A stretch of 64,000 bases of DNA from Microbulbifer agarilyticus. GTDB taxonomy: Bacteria > Pseudomonadota > Gammaproteobacteria > Pseudomonadales > Cellvibrionaceae. Both the position numbers and the translations under genes were made by a program. The notes beneath the pieces are model-generated. The model saw only the letters and a program-made list of their open reading frames with translations. It searched no databases and was not told the origin of the DNA. How positions within the stretch are numbered: the first letter of the stretch is position 1; every line of letters starts with the position of its first letter. Shown one piece after another: positions 25,401 to 34,585 of the stretch. Where the stretch lies: NCBI RefSeq assembly GCF_019800665.1, contig NZ_JAHVKO010000003.1, forward strand, positions 1-64,000, given 5' to 3'.

Positions 25401-26016
25401 GATGGCACTGCAGGTCGATGCAATCCTGGGCAGCCGCGAGATCGTGGTGAAGAGCCTCGGCCCGCAGTTTGCGGGGGTGCAGGGGGTATCCGGTGCGACG
25501 GTTACCGGTGACGGTACCGTGGTGGTGATTCTCGATGCGCACGCACTGCTGCGCAAACACTCCGCGCAACTGGCGCGCCCGGAAACACCGCTGCTGGAAG
25601 AAACACCAGCCGAAAGTGGGCGGGAGGAGCCGGAGACCCAGAAGCTGGTCATGGTGGTGGATGACTCGGTAACCGTACGCAAGGTGACCACGCGCTTCCT
25701 GGAGCGGGAGGGTTTCCAGGTGATTACTGCAAAAGACGGACAGGATGCAATTATCCAGCTGCAGGATGTTATTCCCGATGTGATGCTGCTGGATATTGAA
25801 ATGCCGCGTATGGACGGCTTTGAGGTAGCGCGAAATATCCGCTCCAGCAGCCGCCTGCGGGATATTCCGATCATTATGATCACCTCCCGTACCGGTAAGA
25901 AACACCGTGATCACGCCTTGTCCCTCGGGGTAAACCACTATCTGGGTAAGCCGTATCAGGAAGAGATCCTGCTGGACGCTATTCGCGACTTTACCGAGGT
26001 AAAGGCAGATTCCTAA
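19414..26016 (+). CDS. chpA: ChpA, giant hybrid chemotaxis histidine kinase
   Basis: This 2200-residue CheA-type kinase drives the Pil-Chp system. Histidine-phosphotransfer modules with canonical motifs have phospho-accepting His-772 (HTLKGSGRM), His-939 (HTLKGSAHM) and His-1410 (HTFKGGARM). A fourth, near the N terminus, has His-61 in HQVHGSLHM, where the usual Lys is His. A His-less module appears near Gln-477 (QEVCGGLEM). After acidic linkers come the dimerisation domain, the ATPase domain (N box at Asn-1780, DDGSGI at about 1820), a CheW-like domain and a C-terminal receiver with Asp-2127. A TTG at 19393 would add seven residues; GTG 19414 is chosen because GAGGA at 19403-19407 is correctly spaced. 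Pseudomonas ChpA is longer with more modules. A 9-base tandem repeat lies in one linker. Confidence 0.95.
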   Translation: MSHDNPNFVALDWLIGEINETLAQARQQLETFASDSAASDNSSDVSDSADSLLKNCLSLIHQVHGSLHMAELTGAAMLAEEMEQLVQALASGEVENSDETREFLMRALLELPLYLEKIAFQRRDNAVLLLPLLNDLRAVRRERLITEGALFSPDLSALEQVSGQRQPLLGNKAKLQELVTKLRKMYHVAAASLIRDVNSGESLAYLGKVSEKMALLYSGSQRQHLWEIVQGLLEGIADHRVNVLPALRQLLRRIDVEFRLLAGQGARVLDVRPDRDLIRNLLFYVYLSGPNGPRTSALYQKFALDRAVPGTPRPDTEDALAMGPEAMGTAVAALREELGSVREALDPSISTAERAPLSDTAIVAKRIADTLGVMGLENQRTRARSIYEYLRDASRVAAPDDLLMQAASELVQLDSGLAAAAERDRKVDSESPLMGEATEQVLREARIGLETVKEAVVEYIASHWDAGHLAQVPKRLQEVCGGLEMVGYGRAAEIVGACRGYIEERLINAGDQPDWKLLDTLADAVTSVEYYLERRADGIEDADMLLALAEESVATLGYAVAEGDVFPGATDGAAAGAMSGLELPEEPVKESAETVVAAPVSDEEEQALDGFELSLELEEDVPVAKPEAEADPLAALAGSLVEEPSGIDDSEPSIVIEDAPFAEQEEPSLVEESWFAEESAADPAPVETVTASETAAAEHPSELIVEQVTQQPAAVLPPLDDDDDTSIIDDEIVEIFLEEAGEVLETINHYFPLWAANFGDRESLVEFRRGFHTLKGSGRMVEALEVGELSWAVENMLNRVLDETVSPARAHVTLIEMVLAKLPSMVDGFRTRTGDPDPARTTELEGWAKQLSQGQVPDALLESDAAGTTEAAGATEAAAAAPAVADEAQLEADENAQLWEIFAQEAETHLATVAEYLAEMQRQAPLYDIPSDPFHRALHTLKGSAHMAEVTQVAELMAPLERFAKELRTYQVAIDSDTYDLISDGASYVREVLQQIYRREPLHVERSDQFLARVAELQERAVGHLIREREANEPKAVDPQLLAVIMADGMKVLLDADEMLNRWRAAPGDRSIILPVAEELDVLQQAAGQAQLPTLQELANLLLAVYRQVIDGHLEEEPALWASLEQGHNELLDLVDAVAASTDLPQVSDAVGEALRTLAQGDDSGEEEDIDLSEFGIDASEFAFDEAAVQEDVQSTAEIDGVSAIAADDLGELGFDDLVAEQQAADDNVVDGIVDDEPAELELVADEVIDAAGVVEDEPELTVEWLEAELSAGEQDESSADALLSDVTPAIEPEIVEPTVSEPVTHEPELEAKFSAPERDVVERLMAEPTAAPVEAATPAPSAAVAAPQAPSGEITDAQRALLADIDPDVVEVFLEEASDLMDELEELVQNWEQAPDDNAMPEALKRVLHTFKGGARMAALMGLGEVAHRFETVIENMQSGSVPSANFFADAHGIYDRLAAGVETVQAWMGGEELPAFCALLETQWADAHAVPSEAAQGVAPTGGTGEAGQESQVSQVSQESIVVDTTAVEIEQAPVVEAPASPTVETPPAIVEPAQVEPAPAASSNVLPFVRKSKNVGERDGGQPRNQPQEMVRVASELLEELVNLAGETSISRGRLEEQVGEFGLALDEMDSTLLRLNEQLRRLDKETEAQIQFRQEQDVDFDPLEMDRYSSFQQLSRSLLESTSDLLDLRQTLGNKARDTETLLLQQSRVNTELQEGLMRSRMVPFSRLVPRLRRIVRQVSAELGKQVDLVFSNVEGELDRSMLERMVAPLEHMLRNAVDHGIESPQERRDAGKPERGRIAVAVAREGSEVVLTISDDGSGINLMRVREKAIESGLMRPDAELSNNEIMQFILQAGFSTADQVTQISGRGVGMDVVSAEIKQIGGSVTIGSQAGQGTEFVVRLPFTVSVNRALMVKVGDDLFAMPLNTIEGIVRLSPFELEHYYRTPEARFEYAGEPYQVNYFGSLLQSSAQPRLAVEDMQMPVLLVRSDNTAMALQVDAILGSREIVVKSLGPQFAGVQGVSGATVTGDGTVVVILDAHALLRKHSAQLARPETPLLEETPAESGREEPETQKLVMVVDDSVTVRKVTTRFLEREGFQVITAKDGQDAIIQLQDVIPDVMLLDIEMPRMDGFEVARNIRSSSRLRDIPIIMITSRTGKKHRDHALSLGVNHYLGKPYQEEILLDAIRDFTEVKADS
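22006..22041 (+). repeat. 18-base tandem repeat in a chpA linker
   Basis: Two adjacent 18-base units (GCTGCCGGCRCTACCGAG) differ at one base, followed by a partial third. They encode repeats of AAG-T/A-TE in the Ala/Glu-rich linker between the His-772 and His-939 modules. Likely slippage or unequal exchange in a flexible region, with no frame effect. Confidence 0.7.
23942..23977 (+). repeat. 9-base tandem repeat, four units, in a chpA linker
   Basis: Four consecutive 9-base units: GCCAAGAGA, GCCAAGTTA twice, then GCCAAGAGA. They encode a Ser-Gln-Val type repeat in the linker between the His-1410 module and the dimerisation domain. The unit is a multiple of three, so copy-number change would alter linker length only. 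Confidence 0.8.
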
Positions 26017-26071
26017 TGACGGCGGGCCAAGAGAATTTTGATGCCACAGTGGGTGGTGGAGCGTACATAGC

Positions 26072-26563
26072 ATGAGTGGAAATGGCGTAGATACCCTGCC
26101 TAACAGCGAGGTACCGACCGAGGTCAGCAGTCTGTTGTTGCCGCTGGCGGATGGTCAGTTGTTGGTGCCGGTGGATACACTTTCTGAAATTATCGCCCTG
26201 CAGAGCCCGGTATCGGCGTTTGATGCGCCGGACTGGTATATGGGTGAGCTGCACTGGCGTGAGTTGCGCTTGCCGTTGATTTCGTTTGAGGTGATGCGCG
26301 GCAACCCCATGCCGGTATTGCGCAGTAATTGCCGTATCGCGGTGCTGAGCAGTGGTAACCCCGACGGTGACCTGCCGTTTTTTGCGGTAGTGCTGCAGGG
26401 TACCCCGCGCCTGGTGCGGGTAACGCCCGCAGACCTGGCTGGCCGCGAGGGTGACTGCGCCATGGGTGAGTTGATGCATGTCTCGGTTACCGGCGAAGCG
26501 GCGGTGATCCCGGATCTGGGTACGCTGGAAGAGGCCTGCCTCGAATATCGCAGTTCGCGCTAG
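26072..26563 (+). CDS. chpC: ChpC, second CheW-like coupling protein
   Basis: A 163-residue CheW-domain protein placed after chpA, where Pseudomonas has chpB and chpC. Seen are the N-terminal VSSLLLPLADGQLLVPVDTLSEI strand pattern, WYMGELHWRELRLPLISFE in place of the usual GxxxxRGxxLPxxDL motif, and ALEDCA-like C-terminal strands. It is less typical than PilI. No methylesterase (chpB) gene lies between it and chpA. Begins 55 bases after chpA and is followed by a strong terminator. Confidence 0.85.
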   Translation: MSGNGVDTLPNSEVPTEVSSLLLPLADGQLLVPVDTLSEIIALQSPVSAFDAPDWYMGELHWRELRLPLISFEVMRGNPMPVLRSNCRIAVLSSGNPDGDLPFFAVVLQGTPRLVRVTPADLAGREGDCAMGELMHVSVTGEAAVIPDLGTLEEACLEYRSSR

Positions 26564-26639
26564 GGCCGCCTTGGACTGGTCCAGGACTGTAGTACTGTCA
26601 GGTATTAGTTCTGAGGCAGTAACCAATAAAGAACGTACC

Positions 26640-26676
26640 AATAAAAAAGCCGCCCCGAGGGGCGGCTTTTTTATTG
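26640..26676. terminator. Strong bidirectional intrinsic terminator (chpC/mrcA)
   Basis: AGCCGCCCC (26648-26656) pairs perfectly with GGGGCGGCT (26659-26667), flanked by a run of A on the left and T on the right. It therefore reads as an intrinsic terminator in both directions, serving the convergent chpC and mrcA transcripts. Confidence 0.92.
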
Positions 26677-26696
26677 GTCTGGTGTAACCCGTACTG

Positions 26697-29387
26697 TTAG
26701 AACAGCTCTTCCGGCACGGACTCCTGCGACTGGCTGTCACTGTTGGATGGGTTGCTCGGCCCATCCGAGTAAATTGACGGGTAGTTGCTGTACGTCTCGC
26801 GGCCGGGCACCCGGTTGGCGCGGAATATCTCGAAAATACCGCCGCGGGAGGTGCGCATACCGGTGCGCGGATTGATGCGCGTGGTCACGATGTCCTCGGG
26901 TTGCGGCAGGTGGCGCTCTGGCAGGCCATCGAGAGCGGCCGACATAAAGTCGATCCAGATGGGTAGTGCGGCCGAGCCACCATACTCATTGCGGCCGATT
27001 GGCGTGTTGTCATCAAAGCCTACCCAGGTGCTGGTGGCCAGATACGGGCTGTAGCCCGAGAACCAGGCATCACGGGGGCCGTTGGTGGTACCGGTTTTGC
27101 CGGCAATATCACCGCGCTTCATCGCCAGCGCCTTGCGGCCGGTGCCCAGCTTCACCACATCTTTCAACATGGAATCCATGATAAATGCGGTTTCCGCCGC
27201 CATCGCGCGCGGCGCGCGGGGGCGTGCCTGCTCATCAGCGCTCAGTGGTGCCACAGGCAGCGTGCGCAGCTCTAACGGCTCCTCCTCATTGGCGGCGGCT
27301 GCCGCCTCGTGCTGTACCGACTGCAGATCGATGGGTTCGGCCTCCGAGGTGGGTGCTTCACCTGGCAGCGGGCAGTCGCGACACACGGTCAGCGGCAGCG
27401 CCTGGTAGACCGTATCGCCATGTACGTCGAGTACCTGATCCAGCAGGTAGGGCTCCACGCGGAAGCCGCCGTTCGCGAAGGCCGCATAGCCGCGTACCAT
27501 TTCGAGCGGGGTGAGCGCGGAGGTGCCCAGTGCGATCGAGAGGTTGCGGTCCAGCTTCGAGCGCTCAAACCCGAACCCTTCGGTGTAGGTCAGTGCGCGG
27601 TCCAGCCCCAGCGCCTGTAGCAGGCGAATGGATACCATGTTGCGCGACATATACAAGGCCTTGCGCAAGCGGGTCGGCCCCAGGAAGGTCCCACCGTCGT
27701 TCTCCGGGCGCCATACATCTTCGAGATTGGTTTGTTCGAAGATGATGGGGGCATCATTGATGATGCTGGCAGCGGTATAGCCATTTTCAACCGCGGCCGC
27801 ATAGATAAAGGGTTTGAAACTGGATCCCGGCTGGCGCGCCGCCTGGGTGACCCGGTTAAAGTGGCTCTGGCGGAAATCGTAGCCACCTACCAAGGCGCGA
27901 ATCGCTCCATCTTCCGGTTCCAGCGATACCAGCGCGCCCTGAGCCGCAGGTACCTGGCTCAGGTGCCACTCTTCACGGGCTTCTGGTGCCTCGGCCGGCT
28001 CTTCGCTCTCCAGTCCTTCCGGAGTGGAGAAGGGGTCTTCGGTAATATTGGTATCGGCAAGCGCCTCGGCCGCGGAAGCAAGCGCTGCCTCCTGAGCCGC
28101 TTTCTGCTCCGCCGCGACCTGCTCTGCGCTGATCACAATGCGGCGCAGGCGCACTACATCGCCAGCTGCGAACATTTCCTCTGCGGAGGTCAGTCGCGCA
28201 CCGCGCGCATCTTCAGAGATATAAGGGCGAATGCTGCTGAGGCCGTTCTCCCAGGCAATTTTAACGACCCGGCGGTCGCGTAGCTGTACCATAAGGCTCT
28301 GGGGGTTGACCGCAGTTACTACTGCCGGCTCCAGGCCACCAAGTACCGGGATTTCCTTAAGCAGATCCACGAGTTGGTCATTGTCCGCCAGGAGCTCTAT
28401 GTCCAGGCGCTGTTCGGGCCCGCGATAGCCATGGCGGCCATCGTAGGTCTCCAGACCGTGCTGTAGAGCCTTGCGCGCCGCGTCCTGAAGTCCGCTATCC
28501 ACGGTGGTGATGATCTGGTAGCCATCGGTGTAGGCGGCATCACCAAACAGGTCCACGGCTTCTTTGCGAGCCATCTCCGCCACATACGGCGCACTCAGGT
28601 CCAGGTCGCGGCCGTGGAAGCGGGCGCTGACCGGCGCCGTAATGGAATTCTTGTACTCGTCCTGATCGATATGACCGAGATCGAGCATACGTTTGAGGAT
28701 CCAGTTGCGGCGCACCAGTGCACGGGAGGGATTGGCAATGGGGTTGTAGGTGGAGGGGGCTTTGGGCAGGCCCGCCATCATGGCCCATTGCGCCAGGTTC
28801 AGATCGTTGATGTCTTTGCCGTAGTAGACCTGCGCCGCCGCCTGGAAACCGTAGGCGCGGTTGCCGAGGAAAATTTTGTTGATATAGAGCGCCAGAATCT
28901 CATCTTTGCTCAATTCCCGTTCAATTTGCAGGGAGAGCAGGATCTCGTTGAACTTGCGGATAAAGCGCTGTTCGCGGCTCAAGAAGAAATTTCGCGCCAC
29001 CTGCATGGTCAGGGTGCTGCCGCCAGACTGAATCGAGCCGCTGGCAATCAGCTGGCGTGCGGCCCGCATCAGGCCCTTGATAGAAACGCCACTGTGGGAA
29101 TAGAAGCCATCGTCCTCTGCCGCCAGAATGGCGTTGATGAACATATCCGGGGTCTGGTCGATGGTGATTGGGCTGCGGCGTTTTTCACCGAACTCGCCAA
29201 TCAGCTTCATATCCCGGGAATAGATGCGTAGCGGGGTCTGCAGACGGATCTCGCGCAGGCTCTCCACGGACGGCAAGCCCGGTTTCAGGTACAGATAAAT
29301 ACTGGAAAACGCCATGGCGCCGGCTGCGGCGCCGGCCAGAGCCAGCCACAGCAGTGACAACAGGCGGTTGCGGGCTTTTTCGGTCAT
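26697..29387 (-). CDS. mrcA: Penicillin-binding protein 1A
   Basis: The 896-residue class A PBP builds peptidoglycan glycan strands and cross-links them. An N-terminal membrane helix (about residues 12-34) precedes the glycosyltransferase domain (EDDGFYSHSGVSIKGLMRA, GGSTLTMQVARNFFLS). After an OB-like insertion the transpeptidase domain shows the catalytic serine in PGSSFKPFIY, the MSRNMVS motif and KTGTTNGPRDAWF. The Ser/Asn-rich tail is unremarkable. It is divergent from pilM, an arrangement common in gammaproteobacteria, and ends at the shared terminator. Confidence 0.97.
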   Translation of the reverse strand: MTEKARNRLLSLLWLALAGAAAGAMAFSSIYLYLKPGLPSVESLREIRLQTPLRIYSRDMKLIGEFGEKRRSPITIDQTPDMFINAILAAEDDGFYSHSGVSIKGLMRAARQLIASGSIQSGGSTLTMQVARNFFLSREQRFIRKFNEILLSLQIERELSKDEILALYINKIFLGNRAYGFQAAAQVYYGKDINDLNLAQWAMMAGLPKAPSTYNPIANPSRALVRRNWILKRMLDLGHIDQDEYKNSITAPVSARFHGRDLDLSAPYVAEMARKEAVDLFGDAAYTDGYQIITTVDSGLQDAARKALQHGLETYDGRHGYRGPEQRLDIELLADNDQLVDLLKEIPVLGGLEPAVVTAVNPQSLMVQLRDRRVVKIAWENGLSSIRPYISEDARGARLTSAEEMFAAGDVVRLRRIVISAEQVAAEQKAAQEAALASAAEALADTNITEDPFSTPEGLESEEPAEAPEAREEWHLSQVPAAQGALVSLEPEDGAIRALVGGYDFRQSHFNRVTQAARQPGSSFKPFIYAAAVENGYTAASIINDAPIIFEQTNLEDVWRPENDGGTFLGPTRLRKALYMSRNMVSIRLLQALGLDRALTYTEGFGFERSKLDRNLSIALGTSALTPLEMVRGYAAFANGGFRVEPYLLDQVLDVHGDTVYQALPLTVCRDCPLPGEAPTSEAEPIDLQSVQHEAAAAANEEEPLELRTLPVAPLSADEQARPRAPRAMAAETAFIMDSMLKDVVKLGTGRKALAMKRGDIAGKTGTTNGPRDAWFSGYSPYLATSTWVGFDDNTPIGRNEYGGSAALPIWIDFMSAALDGLPERHLPQPEDIVTTRINPRTGMRTSRGGIFEIFRANRVPGRETYSNYPSIYSDGPSNPSNSDSQSQESVPEELF

Positions 29388-29521
29388 TGAAATGCTTCTG
29401 TATACGTCTTAATCAATTATATCGGCACTGTTCGACAATTATACGAATAATGTGCACTGATACCTATGCAAAAGGCGGTTGCGGGGGTAATTTAAAGTGC
29501 TATAACATCAAACCTCCATAA

Positions 29522-30619
<1,098 letters not shown>

Positions 30620-30622
30620 TCA

Positions 30623-31207
30623 ATGGCAAAAATTAACTTACTCCCTTGGCGTCAGGAGTTCCGGGCGCAGAAGCAGAAAGAGTTCCAGCAGGTCGCGGTA
30701 GTGGTGGTGATTGCTGCTGTGGTTTCGGTGTTCATGTGGATGAAAACCGTTGATGCGCAGATTGCCAATCAGAATGAGCGCAATCAGTTGCTGAATACCG
30801 AGATTGCCGCGTTGAACAAGCAGGTGCGCGAAATCAAGGAGTTGAAGAAGCGTCGTCAGGAGCTGATTGACCGTATGCGTGTTATTCAGGAACTGCAGGG
30901 TAACCGTCCTTTGGCCGTGCGTTACTTTGATGAGATGGTGCGCGCAGCCCCTGAAGGTCTGTGGCTGACCGAGCTCAAACGCACGGGCAAGACGCTCCAG
31001 ATATCCGGTATGGCAGAGTCCAACAACCGGGTTTCCTCATTTATGCGCAGCCTGGATCAGTCTGAGTGGTTCCAGTCGCCAAATCTGACGGATGTCACCG
31101 CCAAGCCGGAGTTTGGTGAGCAGGCAAGCGCGTTTGAAATGACGGTCAGTGTCAGCGGCCGCAAAAAAGAAGAAGGTGCCGATGATGGCGCCAATAGTGG
31201 AGCGTAA
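30623..31207 (+). CDS. pilN: PilN, inner-membrane type IV pilus alignment protein
   Basis: A 194-residue bitopic membrane protein. The cytoplasmic N terminus starts with the conserved INLLPWR motif that docks into PilM, followed by one membrane helix (about residues 22-40), a coiled coil (about 45-85) and a ferredoxin-like periplasmic domain (LAVRYFDEMVRAAPEGLWLTEL). It pairs with PilO. It starts three bases after pilM. Confidence 0.96.
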   Translation: MAKINLLPWRQEFRAQKQKEFQQVAVVVVIAAVVSVFMWMKTVDAQIANQNERNQLLNTEIAALNKQVREIKELKKRRQELIDRMRVIQELQGNRPLAVRYFDEMVRAAPEGLWLTELKRTGKTLQISGMAESNNRVSSFMRSLDQSEWFQSPNLTDVTAKPEFGEQASAFEMTVSVSGRKKEEGADDGANSGA

Positions 31208-31209
31208 TC

Positions 31210-31830
31210 GTGGCGCTTGAAGATACTTTAAAGCAGCTCAATGAGCTGGATATTAACGATATCGACTTTTCCCGCGTCGGTGTCTGGCCGCTCGCCGGGC
31301 GTGTTGCACTGTTGATCGTGATTTCCGCGGTGCTGATCGGCGGCGGTTACTTTTTCATGATCAAGGATCGCTACAGTCAGCTGGAGTTTGCCGAGAACAA
31401 AGAGCGCGAGCTGTTTACCCAGTTTGAGCGCAAGTCTTTCGAGGCTGCGAACCTTGACGCATATCGCGAGCAGCTGGCTGAGATGGAAGAAACTTTCGGC
31501 GCGCTATTGAAGCAGTTGCCAAAGGACACTGAAGTGCCGGGCCTGCTCGAAGATATCGACGAGTTTGGCCGCGGCAGCGGCTTGACCATTCAAAAGATTG
31601 CGCTCGAGGGTGAGCAGGTTGGAGAGTTCTACGTTGAGCTGCCGATTCGCATCGAGGTGCAGGGTGGATACCACGAGTTTGGTGCATTTATTTCCGGTAT
31701 CGCCGGCATGCCCCGCATTGTTACTCTGCACGACTTTGAAATTGGTACCAGTAAAGATAGTTCAGCGCTGCTGAATATGGTGGTGCGAGCGAAGACCTAT
31801 CGCTACAAGGATCAGGGAGAAGAGGGATGA
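31210..31830 (+). CDS. pilO: PilO, inner-membrane type IV pilus alignment protein
   Basis: A 206-residue PilO: a short cytoplasmic segment, one membrane helix (about residues 28-50), coiled coil and a periplasmic domain (FGALLKQLPKDTEVPGLLEDI, then GYHEFGAFISGIAGMPRIVTL). It forms heterodimers with PilN linking the inner-membrane motor to PilP and PilQ. It starts with GTG two bases after pilN, and its stop overlaps the pilP start by four bases. Confidence 0.96.
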   Translation: MALEDTLKQLNELDINDIDFSRVGVWPLAGRVALLIVISAVLIGGGYFFMIKDRYSQLEFAENKERELFTQFERKSFEAANLDAYREQLAEMEETFGALLKQLPKDTEVPGLLEDIDEFGRGSGLTIQKIALEGEQVGEFYVELPIRIEVQGGYHEFGAFISGIAGMPRIVTLHDFEIGTSKDSSALLNMVVRAKTYRYKDQGEEG

Positions 31831-32354
31831 AAAAATACTTCGCTCTGACCGCGGCAATCCTAGCGCTTGCCGGTTGTAGTCTCGACGGGAATCACAGTGA
31901 CCTGCGTCAGAAGATGGCGGCGGTCAAGCACAAGCCCAAAGGCCAGATTGAGCCGATCCCTACTTTTACGCCCTACAGCCCATACGTGTACAGCGCGGCC
32001 GCAATGCGCAGTCCGTTTATTCGTCCGATGTTGGAAGCGGATCAGCGCCTAGTGGGGCGCAAGCTGGACGTGGCACCGGATCTGAACCGGCAGAAAGAGC
32101 TGCTGGAGCGCTATCCGTTTGATGCCCTGTCCATGGTGGGTACGCTCTCAAGAGCTGGGCAGCTTTGGGCGCTTGTGAATGATGGTGACGGCGGCATCCA
32201 TCGCATCACTATCGGCAATTACATGGGTAAAAACCACGGGCGGGTGGTCAACGCCTCGTCGTCACAACTTGATGTACTCGAAATTGTGCCGGATGGCACC
32301 GGTGGCTGGATTGAGCGGCCACGGGCACTGACTTTGGAAGATAAGGACAATTAA
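31827..32354 (+). CDS. pilP: PilP, type IV pilus alignment lipoprotein
   Basis: The 175-residue lipoprotein has a signal peptide with lipobox LALAGC (Cys-17). The mature region contains the PilP marks YSAAAMRSPFIRP, LERYPFDALSMVGTL and VGDYMGKNHG-like IGNYMGKNHGRV. It bridges PilN/PilO to the N-terminal domains of PilQ. Start overlaps the pilO stop (ATGA); pilQ follows after two bases. Confidence 0.95.
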   Translation: MKKYFALTAAILALAGCSLDGNHSDLRQKMAAVKHKPKGQIEPIPTFTPYSPYVYSAAAMRSPFIRPMLEADQRLVGRKLDVAPDLNRQKELLERYPFDALSMVGTLSRAGQLWALVNDGDGGIHRITIGNYMGKNHGRVVNASSSQLDVLEIVPDGTGGWIERPRALTLEDKDN

Positions 32355-32356
32355 AA

Positions 32357-34585
32357 ATGATCATCAAGCAACTCGCCCGAGTATTGGCCTGGGGCGCCAA
32401 TAAGCTGTCGCGCGCAAACGCGTTGCTGCTGGGCCTGCTGATTCTGCCTTTGGCGGTGCCGACCATGGCCAGCCAATTGAACGATATCCAGTTCTCCGAA
32501 CTGCCGGGCAGTCGCCTGCAGTTGCGTCTCACCTTTAGTGATGTGCCGCCGGAGCCTACTGGCTACACCATTGAGCAGCCTGCGCGCATTGTGATGGATT
32601 TCGCAGGTGTGGAAAGCGTGCTGCCACAAAAGAAATACAGCATGGATATCGGCGCTGCGCGCAGCGCTGTTATCGTATCCGGTGAAGACCGCACCCGTCT
32701 GATTCTGAATTTGGACAGCCTGCCGGTATACACCAGTGAGCGTGTTGGCAACCAGGTTGTACTGGAAGTCGGTGCCGACAGTGCTACCACTGCCGCGGTA
32801 GCCGCTGCACCCGTACGCAGTACCACCAATGTCGGCGGTAGCCCGCAGTTCAAGGCCGCGAGCAACGTTGGTATCAACAATGTTGATTTTCGTCGCGGTG
32901 AGGGTGGCGAGGGCAAGGTAATTGTTAGCCTGAGTGATCCCGCAGTTAATATTGATGTGGAGCGTACCCGCGGTAAAATCGTACTGACTTTCCTGGGGGC
33001 AGAACTGCCGCCATCTTTGCGCCAACGTCTGGATGTGACGGATTTTGCGACGCCGGTAAATTCTATTAGCGTCGACTATGACGGCCGCAATACTGTAATT
33101 ACCGTTGATCCCCACGATGGCGATTATGATTACCTGGCCTATCAGGCGGACAATGAATATGTGCTCAGCGTCAAGCCGCTGACCGTGGCGCAAGTGCGTG
33201 AAAAGCAGCAAGAGTTTGCGTTTACTGGTGAGAAGCTGTCGCTGAACTTCCAGGATATTGAAGTGCGCTCTGTACTGCAGCTCATTGCTGACTTTACCGA
33301 CCTGAACCTTGTGGCAAGTGATACCGTTCAGGGGCGTATTACTCTTCGTCTCGATGGTGTGCCCTGGGACCAGGCGCTAGAGTTGATCCTGAAGGCCAAG
33401 GGCCTGGATAAGCGTCAGGAAGGTAACGTGATTATGGTGGCGCCGGCTGCCGAGATTGCCGAACGTGAACGCCGTGAGTTGGAGACTCGCAAGCAGTTGG
33501 AAGAGTTGGCGCCGCTGCGTACCGAATATATCCAGATTCGTTATGCTGATGCTCGTGAGTTGTTCACGCTGTTTGCTGGCGACCTTGGTGGAGCTCAGGG
33601 CGGTGGCTTTGGTCAGGGTAATTTCGCAGGCGGCGGCCGCGAGGATCAGGAAGGGCGTAGCATCCTGTCTACTCGAGGTAGCGCCATCGTAGATGAACGC
33701 ACCAATACCATCATTCTTACCGACACCGAGGAAAAAATTTCACAATTCCGCGCCCTGATTAATGCGATCGATATTCCGATTCGCCAAGTAATGATTGAAG
33801 CGCGTATTGTTACCGCGAATACCGGCTTCTTGCGTGACATCGGCGTACGCTGGAGCTATATGGAAGACCACAATGTTGGCGATGACGGTCTAGGTATTGG
33901 TTCCGGCTCCCAGGTAGGTTTGATTTCCGATGGCGACGGTAGCGTCCCTGATCTCAGTTCGCCGCAGACGCTGCATGACCCGCTTCTGGTTGATTTGGGT
34001 GTGTCTAATTCTGTGGGCAGCGTAGCCTACGCCATTCTGAAGGATGATTTCCTACTTGGTCTGGAGTTGTCTGCGCTGGAAGACGTGGGTAAAGCGGAAA
34101 TTGTTTCCCAGCCGAAAGTGGTGACCGGCGATAAACAGGAAGCAAGTATTCGCTCCGGTGTGGAGATTCCTTACCTGGAAGCCACTTCTTCAGGTGCCGC
34201 GTCGGTCACCTTTAAGGAAGCGGTTCTATTGCTGAATGTTATTCCGCAGATTACGCCGGATAACAACATCATCATGAACCTGAATATCGACCAGAACAGT
34301 GTCGGTGAGCTGTTCACCAACGTGATTACCGGTGCTCAAATCCCGGCAATTAACGTGAACTCACTGCAGACCAAGGTATTGGTCGCTAACGGTGAGACCA
34401 TTGTGCTGGGTGGTATCTTTGAAGCGCAAACCCTCGAGGGTGAGACTAAAGTGCCGTTCCTGGGTGATATTCCCTTCCTCGGCCACCTGTTCAAGCGCAC
34501 CAGTCGTGAAGAAGATAAGCGCGAACTGTTGATCTTCATTACGCCTCGCATCATGCAGGACGAGTTCCTGTCCTTTAGCAAGTGA
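32357..34585 (+). CDS. pilQ: PilQ, outer-membrane secretin of type IV pili
   Basis: PilQ, 742 residues, forms the multimeric outer-membrane channel for the pilus. A signal peptide (about residues 1-38) is followed by two AMIN domains, an N0/STN domain (LSLNFQDIEVRSVLQLIADF), an N1 domain and the secretin core (VGKAEIVSQPKVVTGD, then VPFLGDIPFLGHLFKRT). The long Gly-rich loop (GGAQGGGFGQGNFAGGG) lies inside N1, as in other PilQ proteins. The stop overlaps the aroK start by four bases (GTGA), tying pilus and shikimate genes into one transcript as in Pseudomonas. Confidence 0.97.
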   Translation: MIIKQLARVLAWGANKLSRANALLLGLLILPLAVPTMASQLNDIQFSELPGSRLQLRLTFSDVPPEPTGYTIEQPARIVMDFAGVESVLPQKKYSMDIGAARSAVIVSGEDRTRLILNLDSLPVYTSERVGNQVVLEVGADSATTAAVAAAPVRSTTNVGGSPQFKAASNVGINNVDFRRGEGGEGKVIVSLSDPAVNIDVERTRGKIVLTFLGAELPPSLRQRLDVTDFATPVNSISVDYDGRNTVITVDPHDGDYDYLAYQADNEYVLSVKPLTVAQVREKQQEFAFTGEKLSLNFQDIEVRSVLQLIADFTDLNLVASDTVQGRITLRLDGVPWDQALELILKAKGLDKRQEGNVIMVAPAAEIAERERRELETRKQLEELAPLRTEYIQIRYADARELFTLFAGDLGGAQGGGFGQGNFAGGGREDQEGRSILSTRGSAIVDERTNTIILTDTEEKISQFRALINAIDIPIRQVMIEARIVTANTGFLRDIGVRWSYMEDHNVGDDGLGIGSGSQVGLISDGDGSVPDLSSPQTLHDPLLVDLGVSNSVGSVAYAILKDDFLLGLELSALEDVGKAEIVSQPKVVTGDKQEASIRSGVEIPYLEATSSGAASVTFKEAVLLLNVIPQITPDNNIIMNLNIDQNSVGELFTNVITGAQIPAINVNSLQTKVLVANGETIVLGGIFEAQTLEGETKVPFLGDIPFLGHLFKRTSREEDKRELLIFITPRIMQDEFLSFSK

